Shown: one piece after another, positions 8,649 through 17,904 of the stretch
How positions within the stretch are numbered: the stretch's first letter is position 1
Layout of the letters: each line of letters starts with the position of its first letter
Assembly (NCBI RefSeq): GCF_036965045.1
Contig: NZ_JBALOV010000014.1
Coordinates: forward strand, 62,001 to 126,000
DNA: 64,000 nucleotides
Direction: 5' to 3'
From: Ferdinandcohnia sp036965045
GTDB lineage: Bacteria; Bacillota; Bacilli; Bacillales; Bacillaceae_L
Made by a program: the position numbers and the translations under genes
The notes under the pieces: generated by a model
What the model was told of the DNA's origin: nothing
Database searches by the model: none
The model's input: the letters and a program-made list of their open reading frames with translations, nothing else

Positions 8649-9788
8649 TTAAACATCGATTAGAATTGCCATTCCTTGACCTCCGCCACCACAGAGAGTA
8701 GCGATTCCACGTCCTCCACCTCGGCGTTTTAATTCATAGGCTAATGTCAGTAAAAGACGGAAACCACTACCTGCAAGTGGATGCCCAACTGAGATGGCAC
8801 CACCATTGACATTGACCACATCCATCGACAGACCTAATTTCTTTTGACTTGCGATGACCACTCCTGCGAAGGCTTCGTTGATTTCAAATAAATCGATATC
8901 GGAGAGCTTTAATCCCGTGCGATTGAGCAATGCTTGAATCGCATTAGCCGGTTGAAGATGTAACGAAGTATCAGGACCTGACACAGTTGCCCAATCTATT
9001 ATTGTTGCTAGCGGTTTGACTCCGATTTTCTCAGAGATTTCTAGAGTTGTAACAATTCCTGCACTTGCGCCATCTGACATTTGGCTGGCATTTCCGGCTG
9101 TGATGGTGCCTCTGGCTTCGATTGGTTTCAGTTTGGTTAATTTTTCAAACGTCGTCCCTGGCCTTACTCCTTCGTCCTTTTGTAGAAGATTTTCCACTGT
9201 CACAATTTCGTCTTCAAATAGTCCTTTTTTCTGCCCATTTGTTGCACGCGTTTGAGAAGTTTCGGCATAGCGGTCTTGTTCTTCTCTCGTAATATTCAAC
9301 TCAGCATTTGATTTTTCGGCAATCCCAAGCATCGACTGGTCTGAAAGTGAGCACCAAAGTCCGTCATTCAATGTATCGTAAAAGGAGACATTCCCTATCT
9401 TTTGTTGGTGGCGAATCACAGATGTGTGCGGGGCGTTTGTCATTGACTCAAAACCGCCGACAATGTAGGTTTCCCCTTCTCCTCTCTCAATTCTCCGTAC
9501 CGCATCGGCTACTGTCGCTAACCCTGCAAGACAGACACTATTTAATGTTATCGCAGGGATTGTTAAATCTAAGCCAGACTTTACAGCCACTTGTCGGGCA
9601 GGATTTTGTCCTTGCCCCGCTTGAATGACTTGAGCTAGGATGACCTCATCAATTTTCACCTCAGGGACTCGCTCGAGAAGCTTTGTGACAACGGTCGCAC
9701 CAAGGTCTACCGCAGTTTTTTCAGATAAAGCCCCCATAAATCGACCAATTGGAGTTCGACAGCCATCAAGTAAAACTGCTTTTTTCAT
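8649..9788 (-). CDS. Thiolase (acetyl-CoA acyltransferase/acetyltransferase)
   Basis: 379 residues, full-length biosynthetic/degradative thiolase. The acyl-accepting Cys86 (NSVCLAG), His336 (GHPLAGSG) and proton-shuttling Cys366 (CGGGGQG) are all present. It cleaves 3-ketoacyl-CoA with CoA, or condenses acetyl-CoA units. With the upstream acetoacetyl-CoA synthetase the obvious use is acetoacetate to acetoacetyl-CoA to two acetyl-CoA. Confidence 0.93.
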   Translation of the reverse strand: MKKAVLLDGCRTPIGRFMGALSEKTAVDLGATVVTKLLERVPEVKIDEVILAQVIQAGQGQNPARQVAVKSGLDLTIPAITLNSVCLAGLATVADAVRRIERGEGETYIVGGFESMTNAPHTSVIRHQQKIGNVSFYDTLNDGLWCSLSDQSMLGIAEKSNAELNITREEQDRYAETSQTRATNGQKKGLFEDEIVTVENLLQKDEGVRPGTTFEKLTKLKPIEARGTITAGNASQMSDGASAGIVTTLEISEKIGVKPLATIIDWATVSGPDTSLHLQPANAIQALLNRTGLKLSDIDLFEINEAFAGVVIASQKKLGLSMDVVNVNGGAISVGHPLAGSGFRLLLTLAYELKRRGGGRGIATLCGGGGQGMAILIDV

Positions 9789-9805
9789 GGAATACCACCC
9801 CTCAC

Positions 9806-10216
9806 TTATTTAAAAAAAGGTAAATAATGCTCCCCACATTTTTGAAAATGAACCTGTAGGGGTAAGCCGATTTCAAGGTTTTGCGGATCATCAATTAATA
9901 AATGACTAAGCATTGTTGGTCCTTCCTCTAACTCTACTAATCCCACCATATACGGAATTGCAATGTTCCAACCAGGGTGTCCGGGTTTATGCACAATAGA
10001 CCAAGTCTTTAATCGTCCTTTCCCAGACACCTTTTTCCAGTTTAGATTTTCACTCCAACAAAATGGGCAGTGTGAGCGAGGGTAAAAAACAAACTCCTCA
10101 CAGTCTGAGCATTTTTGTAAAATGAATTCCTTCCTTGCAATAGCTTTCCAAAATGGCTCAGAAACTGGTGTTACTGTTGGCCCCGGAACCGATAAACGTT
10201 GATACTCTACCGTCAT
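9806..10216 (-). CDS. Zinc-ribbon/OB-fold protein (DUF35 type), partner of the thiolase-like protein
   Basis: 136 residues. An N-terminal rubredoxin-like zinc ribbon (CSDC then CPFC about 14 residues later) is followed by an OB-fold. In characterised systems such proteins form complexes with cysteine-poor thiolase-like proteins and bind the CoA part of the substrate. The immediately upstream gene, 3 bp away, encodes exactly such a protein. Confidence 0.88.
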   Translation of the reverse strand: MTVEYQRLSVPGPTVTPVSEPFWKAIARKEFILQKCSDCEEFVFYPRSHCPFCWSENLNWKKVSGKGRLKTWSIVHKPGHPGWNIAIPYMVGLVELEEGPTMLSHLLIDDPQNLEIGLPLQVHFQKCGEHYLPFFK

Positions 10217-10219
10217 GAT

Positions 10220-11386
10220 TTAAGCCCCCAATACTAATGCCGTAATTTCACTCATCGTAGCACCGTTTCCTGTCACTAATGCAAGTCGTGCATTTGGAAT
10301 TTGTCGCCCATGTGCCTCGTGCCTAAGCTGACGAACGGCTTCAATAATATGTGACATCCCTCCTGCTAAATCCGCCTGACCAAAGCCAAGCTGACCTCCA
10401 TGTGTGTTTAATGGAAAATTACCATGATGATCAAATGACTGATCCTTCATCCACTCGCCAAATTGTCCAGGCTCACAAAGCCCTGTATTTTCAATTTGAT
10501 TCGCGACAACGCTTGTGTAGCAATCATATAAAGACAGTAAATCCATTTCCTTAACACTCACATTTGCCTGCTGTAATGCTTGAGCAATCGCAAATTTAAA
10601 AGGTGAATCCGCTAGTGGAGGTGACTGGCTAACAGCACGATGCGTTATTTTTTCGCCAGCTCCGTATAAGTAAATAGTTGGTCTGGGTAACCTATTTGCA
10701 TTTTCAACAGATGTTACAACAAATGCGGCTCCCCCTGCAACTGGCATGACAATTTCAAATAAATGAAGTGGATCAACAATCATCGGTGAATTTAAAATGT
10801 CTTCAACAGTTGCTGGTTTTCCGTAAAAAATGGCTTGCGGGTTGTTTTGTGCATTATGGCGAGCCCAGTAAGCAATTTGTGCAAAATGTTCCTGTGTAGA
10901 GCCATACTCTGCCATATGACGTTGCTTTAGCAATGCATAGGAAGTATTTGCACCTGAAGCGCCAAATGGAACATCAAATTCACGAATTGGATTTCGGTTT
11001 GGCGACCTTGGACCTGTTTTCACTCTTTCATTTGTATTTGCCAGCACACAGACAACCGATTCACACATACCCATACGTATCGCTGCCGCTGCTCGCCAAA
11101 GCATTCCAGCTCCTGATGCACCACCAAGATCAACAACGTTCGACATTTTTGGTTTAATTCCTAAGTACTCGACTACAGTAGCCGGGACATGCTGAGGTGT
11201 TTCACCCACTTGAGGTCCAACTAATAACCCGTCAATTGCATCTTTTTCAAGTCCAGCATCTTCAACCGCTAATTTTACTGTTTCGGCGATCATCCCCAAA
11301 GTTGTCTTACCTTCTGTGTACCTAACAGGCTTCAGCTCCCCAATTCCAACAACCGCTGCTAGTGGTTCACGTTTTTTCAATATCAT
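10220..11386 (-). CDS. Thiolase-fold protein lacking the nucleophilic cysteine (SCP-x/Ltp2-like)
   Basis: 388 residues with thiolase fold landmarks (NTHGGQLGFGQ near the C-terminus). The position of the usual acyl-accepting Cys reads GGASGAG, so that residue is missing; LYDCYTSVV retains the Tyr-Asp region used by Ltp2-type aldolases. It is therefore probably not a classical thiolase but a retro-aldolase, acyltransferase or scaffold acting with the adjacent OB-fold protein. The start overlaps the synthetase stop by 4 bp (ATGA). Confidence 0.85.
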   Translation of the reverse strand: MILKKREPLAAVVGIGELKPVRYTEGKTTLGMIAETVKLAVEDAGLEKDAIDGLLVGPQVGETPQHVPATVVEYLGIKPKMSNVVDLGGASGAGMLWRAAAAIRMGMCESVVCVLANTNERVKTGPRSPNRNPIREFDVPFGASGANTSYALLKQRHMAEYGSTQEHFAQIAYWARHNAQNNPQAIFYGKPATVEDILNSPMIVDPLHLFEIVMPVAGGAAFVVTSVENANRLPRPTIYLYGAGEKITHRAVSQSPPLADSPFKFAIAQALQQANVSVKEMDLLSLYDCYTSVVANQIENTGLCEPGQFGEWMKDQSFDHHGNFPLNTHGGQLGFGQADLAGGMSHIIEAVRQLRHEAHGRQIPNARLALVTGNGATMSEITALVLGA

Positions 11387-13344
11387 AAAAATTCCCTCAC
11401 AGATAGATTTTCATATTCACTTAAACAGCCTGGATTAATGATTGACCCTTTATTTTTCACAGGTTTTCCTGCAACAACCGAACGAACCGCCCCTTCAACC
11501 TTTTTTCCATTTAAGGTATACGGGATCTCCTGCACTTGATAAATTCGTTTTGGGACATGTCTTGGAGATGCCTTCATACGTATATCTTGACGAAGTTGTT
11601 TAACAAACTCTGAAGTCATCTTTTCCTCCATAACAAGACATAACACTACCTCTTCATCTCCATCAATCTTCATTCCAAACACAATGGAATCTTGAATTTC
11701 AGAGAATTGATCGATAACACGATAGATTTCTGCAGTACCTATGCGTACACCGCCAGGCTTTAGAGTTGTATCCGTACGGCCATATATAATTACTGTTTCA
11801 TTAATCGTTTGTTCTGCTAAATCACCATGAACCCAAATTCCATCTCGTTCTGCAAAATACGTATCGAAATAGCGTTCGTCTCCACCCTCCCCCCAGAAGG
11901 TAATCGGCATGCTTGGAAAAGGTTCAGTACAAACTAATTCTCCTTTTTGATGTAGAACAGATGCACCGCGTTCGTCCAAGACATCAACTGCCATTCCAAG
12001 TGTTTTACATGTAATTTCCCCCTTGCGAACTGGGTGTAACGGTGAGCCCATAACAAAACATCCTAATATTTCAGTTCCACCAGAACATGAGGCAAACAAC
12101 ATATCTTTTTTAATATTTTCATAAACCCATTCAAAATGTTCCGGTGAAACAGGCGCTCCAGCGGAAAACACACTTCGTAAATGACTCATGTCATGTAAAT
12201 TTTGAACATCATAGGAACTCTTCATCAATATGTCTAGAAACTTTGGACTTAATCCGAAGTGGTTTAAACCGACTTCTTCTGCAATTTTCCACAAAAATCC
12301 TAGATCATCCCTAAGAACTGCCGCACCGTCATAGAGTAATAGAGTTGCCTCACTCGCCAGGCCAGAAACCAACCAATGGTACATCATCCAAGCGCTATTG
12401 GTATACCAAAACATCACATCTCCAGGTTTCACATCACAGTGCAATTGATGTTCAGTAACATGCTTTAGTAACGAGCCGCCTACAGAATGAACAATTGCTT
12501 TTGGTAGTCCTGTCGTACCAGATGAATAAAGAATATAGAGTGGGGAATCAAAGTCAACTTGTTCAAACTGTGGGTCTGTTGCACCATTTTGAGTTAACTC
12601 ACTCCAGTTGATAACGTTTACATTTTTATCTTCAAGCAAAAATTGAGCCGTCTCTAATGTCACAATCGTAGAGATTCCTTCCATCATTCCTAACACTTCT
12701 TGAATCTTCTCATTAAGGTCAAATTTTTTACGATTATATTGATAGCTTAACGAAGCAATAAGGACCTTTGGTTTAACCTGACCGATACGATCAACTATTC
12801 CTTGAGGACCAAAATCAGGTGAACACGTCGTCCAAATCGCTCCTAAGGAGGCCGTAGCTAGTAAACCAACGAGCCCTTCAATTCCATTGGCGACAATCCC
12901 AGCAACTCGGTCTCCTTTTCCAACACCAATTGAACGTAAGCCTGTTTGCGCTTTTGCAACCATAGTACGAAGCTGTTCCATTGTTAAGGTGCGGGTAACC
13001 CCATCTTCTGTTGCCTCAATAATTGCCTGACGTTTTCCATCTCCACGTAATAGATTCTCGGCAAAATTTAGTTTTGCCTGTGGAAACCATCTCGTTCCGA
13101 GCATTTTTCCGTCATTAGGCCGAACTAGAATATCATTGCCTTTCACCCCAATTATTCCTGTATAATCCCAAATTGCTGACCAAAATTCCGTTGGATATGC
13201 ATACGACCATTTGTGAAACCGGTCATACTGAATCGGCCACATACTTACCCGCTTCGCAAATGCAGTCATATTCGCATTGCTAATCCATTTATCATCAGGC
13301 TCCCAAAGAATGATTGGCTTATTTTTCACATTTTCTAAAATCAT
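11383..13344 (-). CDS. Acetoacetyl-CoA synthetase (acetoacetate-CoA ligase)
   Basis: About 653 residues, the expected length. The ANL-family P-loop SSGTTGLPKA is at about 274-283, GDVMFWYTNSAWMMYHW is typical of acetoacetyl-CoA synthetases, and the C-terminal catalytic lysine lies in NGKKVE near 614. It activates acetoacetate, or a related 3-oxo or branched acid, with ATP and CoA. I chose the ATG at 13344 over the preceding GTG because it is better spaced from GGAGG. First gene of a six-gene operon. Confidence 0.9.
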   Translation of the reverse strand: MILENVKNKPIILWEPDDKWISNANMTAFAKRVSMWPIQYDRFHKWSYAYPTEFWSAIWDYTGIIGVKGNDILVRPNDGKMLGTRWFPQAKLNFAENLLRGDGKRQAIIEATEDGVTRTLTMEQLRTMVAKAQTGLRSIGVGKGDRVAGIVANGIEGLVGLLATASLGAIWTTCSPDFGPQGIVDRIGQVKPKVLIASLSYQYNRKKFDLNEKIQEVLGMMEGISTIVTLETAQFLLEDKNVNVINWSELTQNGATDPQFEQVDFDSPLYILYSSGTTGLPKAIVHSVGGSLLKHVTEHQLHCDVKPGDVMFWYTNSAWMMYHWLVSGLASEATLLLYDGAAVLRDDLGFLWKIAEEVGLNHFGLSPKFLDILMKSSYDVQNLHDMSHLRSVFSAGAPVSPEHFEWVYENIKKDMLFASCSGGTEILGCFVMGSPLHPVRKGEITCKTLGMAVDVLDERGASVLHQKGELVCTEPFPSMPITFWGEGGDERYFDTYFAERDGIWVHGDLAEQTINETVIIYGRTDTTLKPGGVRIGTAEIYRVIDQFSEIQDSIVFGMKIDGDEEVVLCLVMEEKMTSEFVKQLRQDIRMKASPRHVPKRIYQVQEIPYTLNGKKVEGAVRSVVAGKPVKNKGSIINPGCLSEYENLSVREFL

Positions 13345-13405
13345 CACGTACCTCCTTGTTAGCTACTAAATTCATTAAGTGTAACCCGAGTTTTGATAAT
13401 TATTA

Positions 13406-13425
13406 AATGATTCAATTGAATAGTT
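13406..13425. promoter_or_regulatory. Putative operator, synthetase side
   Basis: AATGATTCAATTGAATAGTT contains the 12-bp palindrome ATTCAATTGAAT. It has the same layout as the element at 13610-13629 and lies about 60 bp upstream of the synthetase start, so one regulator may bind both. Confidence 0.4.
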
Positions 13426-13609
13426 GTGTTATTACATTATTAGGGGAGCTATCTATTTATGCTAAAATGAGGGATCTTAATTCAGAAAATTTAAAAATAT
13501 CTATTTATTTAACGCTAACAAGATAAATTTTTGTGATGAAGATTTTTTTGTATCTCTGTCACGTTTAAGTGAAAAGAATATTCAAAATTTACTGACATAT
13601 AAATTAATC

Positions 13610-13629
13610 AATCATTAAATTGAATGATT
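13610..13629. promoter_or_regulatory. Putative operator, transporter side
   Basis: AATCATTAAATTGAATGATT has perfect 7-bp arms around 6 bp. It shares AATTGAAT and the AAT-ATT arms with 13406-13425. It is somewhat reminiscent of TetR-family fatty-acid regulator sites, but that is only a resemblance. Confidence 0.4.
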
Positions 13630-13741
13630 TAATAAGAGATTAGAATTTATATATCAGAAAATATCTATCTCAAGTTTATCTCCAAAATTTACTACTTGGA
13701 TTTGTTTAATCTTTTATTAAAGCATTAAGGAGGAGGAATAA

Positions 13742-13762
13742 ATGATCAAAATGGAGGGCTGA
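13742..13762 (+). CDS. Six-codon mini-ORF with a strong ribosome-binding site
   Basis: AAGGAGGAGG (13727-13736) is followed after 5 bases by ATG and an ORF reading MIKMEG then TGA. It could be a leader peptide for the MHS transporter 170 bp downstream, or the stub of a deleted gene. The rest of 13345-13930 shows no other gene. Confidence 0.3.
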   Translation: MIKMEG

Positions 13763-13930
13763 GTCTCTACGAGTTTTTTGGATTAATTTTGCAACGGATG
13801 TCTCCTATATAAACTGCAATAATGTATGGTATCTTTCTAAAAAAACTCTATGTAAATTAGCAAATAAGAACTCTTGACTTTTGTGCAAATGAGGTAAAAC
13901 TGACCAATAAAAATACAAGGAGGTAAATGA

Positions 13931-15229
13931 ATGATGAAGAACAAAAATCAAGGTCTCTCTCAGGAACAAAAGAAAGTAGCAATGGCGAGCTTCATGGGTA
14001 CTACTATTGAATGGTACGATTTTTATCTTTATGGTACAGCAGCTGCACTAGTTTTCCCTATGATATTTTTTCCAAATCTAGATCCATTAATTGGAACATT
14101 AGCTGCATTTGGTTCCTATGCTGCAGGCTTTATCGCTCGTCCACTTGGAAGTATGATCTTTGGTCATTTTGGAGACAAAATCGGACGAAAAAAAATGCTA
14201 ACGATGTCCCTCTTATTAATGGGGATAGCTACCACTTTAATGGGTGTATTACCAACATATAGTTCAGTTGGCTTATTAGCTCCGATATTAATAAGTCTAT
14301 TACGCATTGTGCAGGGCTTTGCAGTTGGAGGTGAATGGGGTGCAGCGGTTGTAATGTCGGTAGAACACGCTCCACCTAATAAGAGAGGACTTTTTGGAAG
14401 TTTTCCTCAAATGGGGGTACCTGCTGGGTTACTATTATCCACCATTGCGTTTTCAATCACATCCAACACCATGTCACCTGAAGCATTTTTGGTGTGGGGT
14501 TGGCGTGTTCCATTCTTATTGAGTGCTTTATTAGTTGTGGTAGGTCTCTATGTTCGATTAAAAGTGAGCGAATCACCAGTATTCCTAGAAGTAGCTACTA
14601 AAAATCAACAAGAAAAAAGTCCTGTGAAAACAGTACTTCTTGAACAGAAAAAGCCTTTGTTCCAGACAATCGGTATGAAGCTATTGCAAAACGCTGTGTT
14701 TTATATATATACAGTATTTGTTCTTAGCTACATTGCCACCACACTGAAAATGGATAACTCTGTTGGATTAAATGCCGTTATGATTTCATCCGTTATTGGA
14801 TTAGCCACCCTCCCTCTTTGGTCGCATTTATCGGATAAGATTGGACGAAAACCTGTTTACATGTTTGGTACTATCGCTTCAACTCTGTTTGTGTTTCCAT
14901 TTTTCTGGATGATGAACACAGGATCTGTATTATTAATTACAATTGCGATTATAATTGGATTGAATATTTTACATGATGCTGTTTATGGCCCTCAAGCAGT
15001 GTATTTCTCTGAACTTTTTGGTACTAAGGTACGCCTAAGTGGTGCTTCAATTGGTTACCAAATAGGAGCTATTCTTGCAGGTGGATTCTCCCCGCTTATC
15101 GCTACCTATCTACTAGCGGAATTCGACGGTCAAAGCTGGCCAATCGCCGTGTACTTAAGTATTCTTGGAATATTAAGTATTATATCTACTATTTTTGCTC
15201 GCGAAACTTACCGTGATTCGCTAACTTAG
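13931..15229 (+). CDS. MHS-family (metabolite:H+ symporter) MFS transporter
   Basis: 432 residues, 12 transmembrane helices. Signatures TTIEWYDFYLYG, GHFGDKIGRKK and RIVQGFAVGGEWGAA are characteristic of the MHS family (shikimate, proline/betaine, dicarboxylate and similar proton symporters). AAGGAGGT lies just upstream of the tandem ATG codons. It is divergent from the acyl-CoA operon and shares operator-like elements with it, so it probably imports the acid that operon consumes. Confidence 0.88.
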   Translation: MMKNKNQGLSQEQKKVAMASFMGTTIEWYDFYLYGTAAALVFPMIFFPNLDPLIGTLAAFGSYAAGFIARPLGSMIFGHFGDKIGRKKMLTMSLLLMGIATTLMGVLPTYSSVGLLAPILISLLRIVQGFAVGGEWGAAVVMSVEHAPPNKRGLFGSFPQMGVPAGLLLSTIAFSITSNTMSPEAFLVWGWRVPFLLSALLVVVGLYVRLKVSESPVFLEVATKNQQEKSPVKTVLLEQKKPLFQTIGMKLLQNAVFYIYTVFVLSYIATTLKMDNSVGLNAVMISSVIGLATLPLWSHLSDKIGRKPVYMFGTIASTLFVFPFFWMMNTGSVLLITIAIIIGLNILHDAVYGPQAVYFSELFGTKVRLSGASIGYQIGAILAGGFSPLIATYLLAEFDGQSWPIAVYLSILGILSIISTIFARETYRDSLT

Positions 15230-15286
15230 ATTAGCTAGAAATATACTGGAAATTTTAATGTATTGTTCTCACTCGAATGTTGGGTC

Positions 15287-15321
15287 AAGGCTACCTCGCT
15301 TCTCTGGTAGCCTTTTTCTTT
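15287..15321 (+). terminator. Rho-independent terminator of the MHS transporter
   Basis: AAGGCTACC and GGTAGCCTT pair around a 10-nt loop and are followed by TTTCTTT. Confidence 0.85.
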
Positions 15322-15467
15322 AGTATGTTCGGTTCTCATAATCTATGTTATAAGAACTCTTTTATTTTTAGTTTTGATCTTAAACTAAGGCACATTGCGT
15401 AATAGAAGGTCAATCAGAAAAGACAATATTTCTTTTTGACCATTTTAGTATCGAATTAACCATCTCA

Positions 15468-15818
15468 TTATTTTTTCATTAATTTTTGAATTGTTATTAT
15501 GACTTCATCCAAAACTTCCGTATCCCCTTCTTGAAGTCGATCAACAACACACCCTTTTAAATGACCCTCCAAAAGAATCTTTGCAACACTATTTAGTGCA
15601 GATTGAGTTGCAGAAATCTGTGTTATAACATCATCACAATAAGTATCTTTTTCGATTAATCCTTTAATCCCACGAACTTGACCTTCTATGCGGTTCAATC
15701 TTGAAATTAAATTCTTCTTAACTCTATCAGAATGGTGGCTTTTTCTATCACTTAAAGGTGAGCAACATCCTTCTTCTGCTGATAAGAGGCTATTCCCATG
15801 TTCTAAATCAATTGTCAA
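15468..15818 (-). CDS. CsoR-family copper-sensing repressor
   Basis: 116 residues, all-helical CsoR/RcnR family. The metal ligands Cys61, His86 and Cys90 (C-H-C) match the copper(I) site of CsoR; SRLNRIEGQVRGI is the family's DNA-binding helix. The N-terminal extension (residues 1-30) has an extra CC pair and HH. I chose the TTG at 15818, with GGGAGG seven bases upstream; an earlier TTG at 15839 would place that ribosome-binding site inside the gene. No copA or copZ is adjacent, so the targets lie elsewhere or include the nearby cupredoxin gene. Confidence 0.88.
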   Translation of the reverse strand: MTIDLEHGNSLLSAEEGCCSPLSDRKSHHSDRVKKNLISRLNRIEGQVRGIKGLIEKDTYCDDVITQISATQSALNSVAKILLEGHLKGCVVDRLQEGDTEVLDEVIITIQKLMKK

Positions 15819-15935
15819 TTTAGTTTCCTCCCTCGTCAAAACATCATTATTTATTAATTTTTTGGATATTCAATAATCCTATTATGCTAAGAATGTATAT
15901 ATTCTATTTCTTATTAACCTATTAAAGTATAACTA

Positions 15936-16943
15936 TCACTTATGATGTTTTTCAAGTAATTCTGAATGGCAGTGACAAGAGACAGAATGTCCTGAATCCA
16001 CTAGTTCAAGTTCAGGATATTTCGTATGACAAACACTTTCTTGGTGTGGGCACCTCGATACAAAAGGACAACCCACATTATTCTTCGTAGCATCCACTTC
16101 GCCATCGAGTATCAATTTCTCTCTATTTTCAATAAAATTGTTAAGATCTTTAACTACAGAGACAAGTGATTTTGTATAGGGATGTGAGGGACGCTGGATT
16201 ATTTTCTTTGTTGGTCCTATTTCAACGATTCTACCTTGATACATAACTGCAATCCGATCACACATATAACTAGCTGTTGTTAAATCATGTGTAATAAACA
16301 TCATAGTTAAACCCATTTTTTTCTTAAATTCTAATAATAAATTAAGTATTCCAGCCCTCACAGATACATCCAGCATTGAAGTGGGTTCATCTGCTGCAAT
16401 AAAGGATGGTTTTAAAATGATTGCCCTCGCTATGGCAATTCTCTGTCTTTGTCCTCCACTTAATTGATGTGGGTAACGGTACATATAGTCATCTGCTGGC
16501 ACTAACCCTATGGATTCAATTGCTTCCTTGACTATTTCGAGTTTTTTACTGTATGGTAAGGCCTTTTCATGAGCATTAATTGGTTCCATAAGAATATCTA
16601 GTGTTCTCATTCCAGGATTTAAGGTGTCATAAGGGTCTTGGAAAATCATCTGCATTTTACTTCTAATCCGATTAGTTTCTGCTTCCTTTAAAGTACAGAG
16701 ATTTCTTCCATCAAACCAAATTTCTCCACTAGTTTCCTGCATTAAACGCATAACCATTCTCGCTGTTGTTGTTTTACCACAGCCGCTTTCCCCAATAATG
16801 CCAAGAGTTTCTCCTTTGTGGATTTTAAAGCTAACATTATTTACTGCATAAACATTCGTAATTTTTCTCTTTAAAAATGGACCTGTTTTTTTCACAAATG
16901 TCTTTTTCAAATCGTTAACTTTTAGAAGTACTGAATTACTCAT
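15936..16943 (-). CDS. Oligopeptide/dipeptide ABC transporter ATPase (DppF/OppF type)
   Basis: 335 residues. Walker A GESGCGKTT, signature LSGGQRQR, Walker B AADEPTS and the H-loop THD are intact; the C-terminus has the CPFVSRCPH region found in peptide-importer ATPases. Last gene of the importer operon, overlapping its partner ATPase by 8 bp. The two ATPases would form the heterodimer powering import. Confidence 0.92.
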   Translation of the reverse strand: MSNSVLLKVNDLKKTFVKKTGPFLKRKITNVYAVNNVSFKIHKGETLGIIGESGCGKTTTARMVMRLMQETSGEIWFDGRNLCTLKEAETNRIRSKMQMIFQDPYDTLNPGMRTLDILMEPINAHEKALPYSKKLEIVKEAIESIGLVPADDYMYRYPHQLSGGQRQRIAIARAIILKPSFIAADEPTSMLDVSVRAGILNLLLEFKKKMGLTMMFITHDLTTASYMCDRIAVMYQGRIVEIGPTKKIIQRPSHPYTKSLVSVVKDLNNFIENREKLILDGEVDATKNNVGCPFVSRCPHQESVCHTKYPELELVDSGHSVSCHCHSELLEKHHK

Positions 16944-17904
16944 TTTCCTCCCCCTCTAAAAAACAAGCTGAAAAATGGCCAGGCTTAACCTCAACTAAAT
17001 CTGGTGATTCTTGAAGACATCGTACAAAAGCGTGAGGGCAACGAGTATGAAAACGGCAGGATTTAGGGAAATTAACAAGGTCAGGTACACTTCCTGGAAT
17101 TGAAACTACTTCTCTATCTGGTTCTGCTAAATCAGGGGTCGCTTTTAAAAGAGCTTGAGAATACGGATGTTTTGGATTTTTTATTATTTCTTCAGTTGTA
17201 GCCCATTCCACTATATTTCCTGCGTACATTATAGCTATTTTATCGCAAATCGCTGTTACCATTGGTAAATCATGCGATATGATAATTACTGAAGTATTCA
17301 TCTTCTTTTGTAAGTCCTTTATAAGTGCAATAACTTGTGCTTGTGTTAACACATCTAAACCTGTTGTCGATTCATCAGAGATTACTAGTTTAGGGTTACA
17401 AGATAATGCCATCGCAATGGCTACCCTTTGTTTCATTCCACCGCTGAATTCATGAGGATAACTTTTCCACCTGTCCCCATCAATACCAACTAGCTCTAAC
17501 ATTTTTTTTGCTCTAAGAATAGCTTCTGATTTTTTTATATCCTCATGAAGCATTATTGCTTCAATTATTTGATCCCCTACTGTATAAATGGGATTTAATG
17601 CATTCATTGCACTTTGCGGGATCACTGAAATCTCTTTCCATCTTAATTTATATAATTCTGATTCTGTTGCTTTTAATAAATCAATTCCATTTAGTTTTGC
17701 GCTTCCTGATACAACCTTTCCAGGGTACTCTATTAACCTTAAGATAGATTGAGCAACAGTAGTTTTTCCACATCCCGATTCACCAATTAAGCCAAGCATC
17801 TCCCCCTCTTCAACGGTAAAGGAGACATTTTCTACAGCTTTCGCAATACCTTTGTCCGTTTTAAAATAAGTAGATAAGTTCTCGACTGATAATACCGTCA
17901 TCAT
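16936..17904 (-). CDS. Oligopeptide/dipeptide ABC transporter ATPase (DppD/OppD type)
   Basis: 322 residues with Walker A GESGCGKTT, signature FSGGMKQR and a slightly unusual Walker B (VISDESTTG, where most have ADEP). C-terminal CRFHTRCPHA region as in its partner. It begins with ATGATG directly after the permease stop. Confidence 0.92.
   Translation of the reverse strand: MMTVLSVENLSTYFKTDKGIAKAVENVSFTVEEGEMLGLIGESGCGKTTVAQSILRLIEYPGKVVSGSAKLNGIDLLKATESELYKLRWKEISVIPQSAMNALNPIYTVGDQIIEAIMLHEDIKKSEAILRAKKMLELVGIDGDRWKSYPHEFSGGMKQRVAIAMALSCNPKLVISDESTTGLDVLTQAQVIALIKDLQKKMNTSVIIISHDLPMVTAICDKIAIMYAGNIVEWATTEEIIKNPKHPYSQALLKATPDLAEPDREVVSIPGSVPDLVNFPKSCRFHTRCPHAFVRCLQESPDLVEVKPGHFSACFLEGEENE

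Noticed and set aside
15406..15442. GGTCAA...TTGACC hairpin downstream of the CsoR-like gene
   Set aside because: Could be a terminator for the minus-strand gene, but neither strand has a U-tract and the loop is long, so I did not list it.
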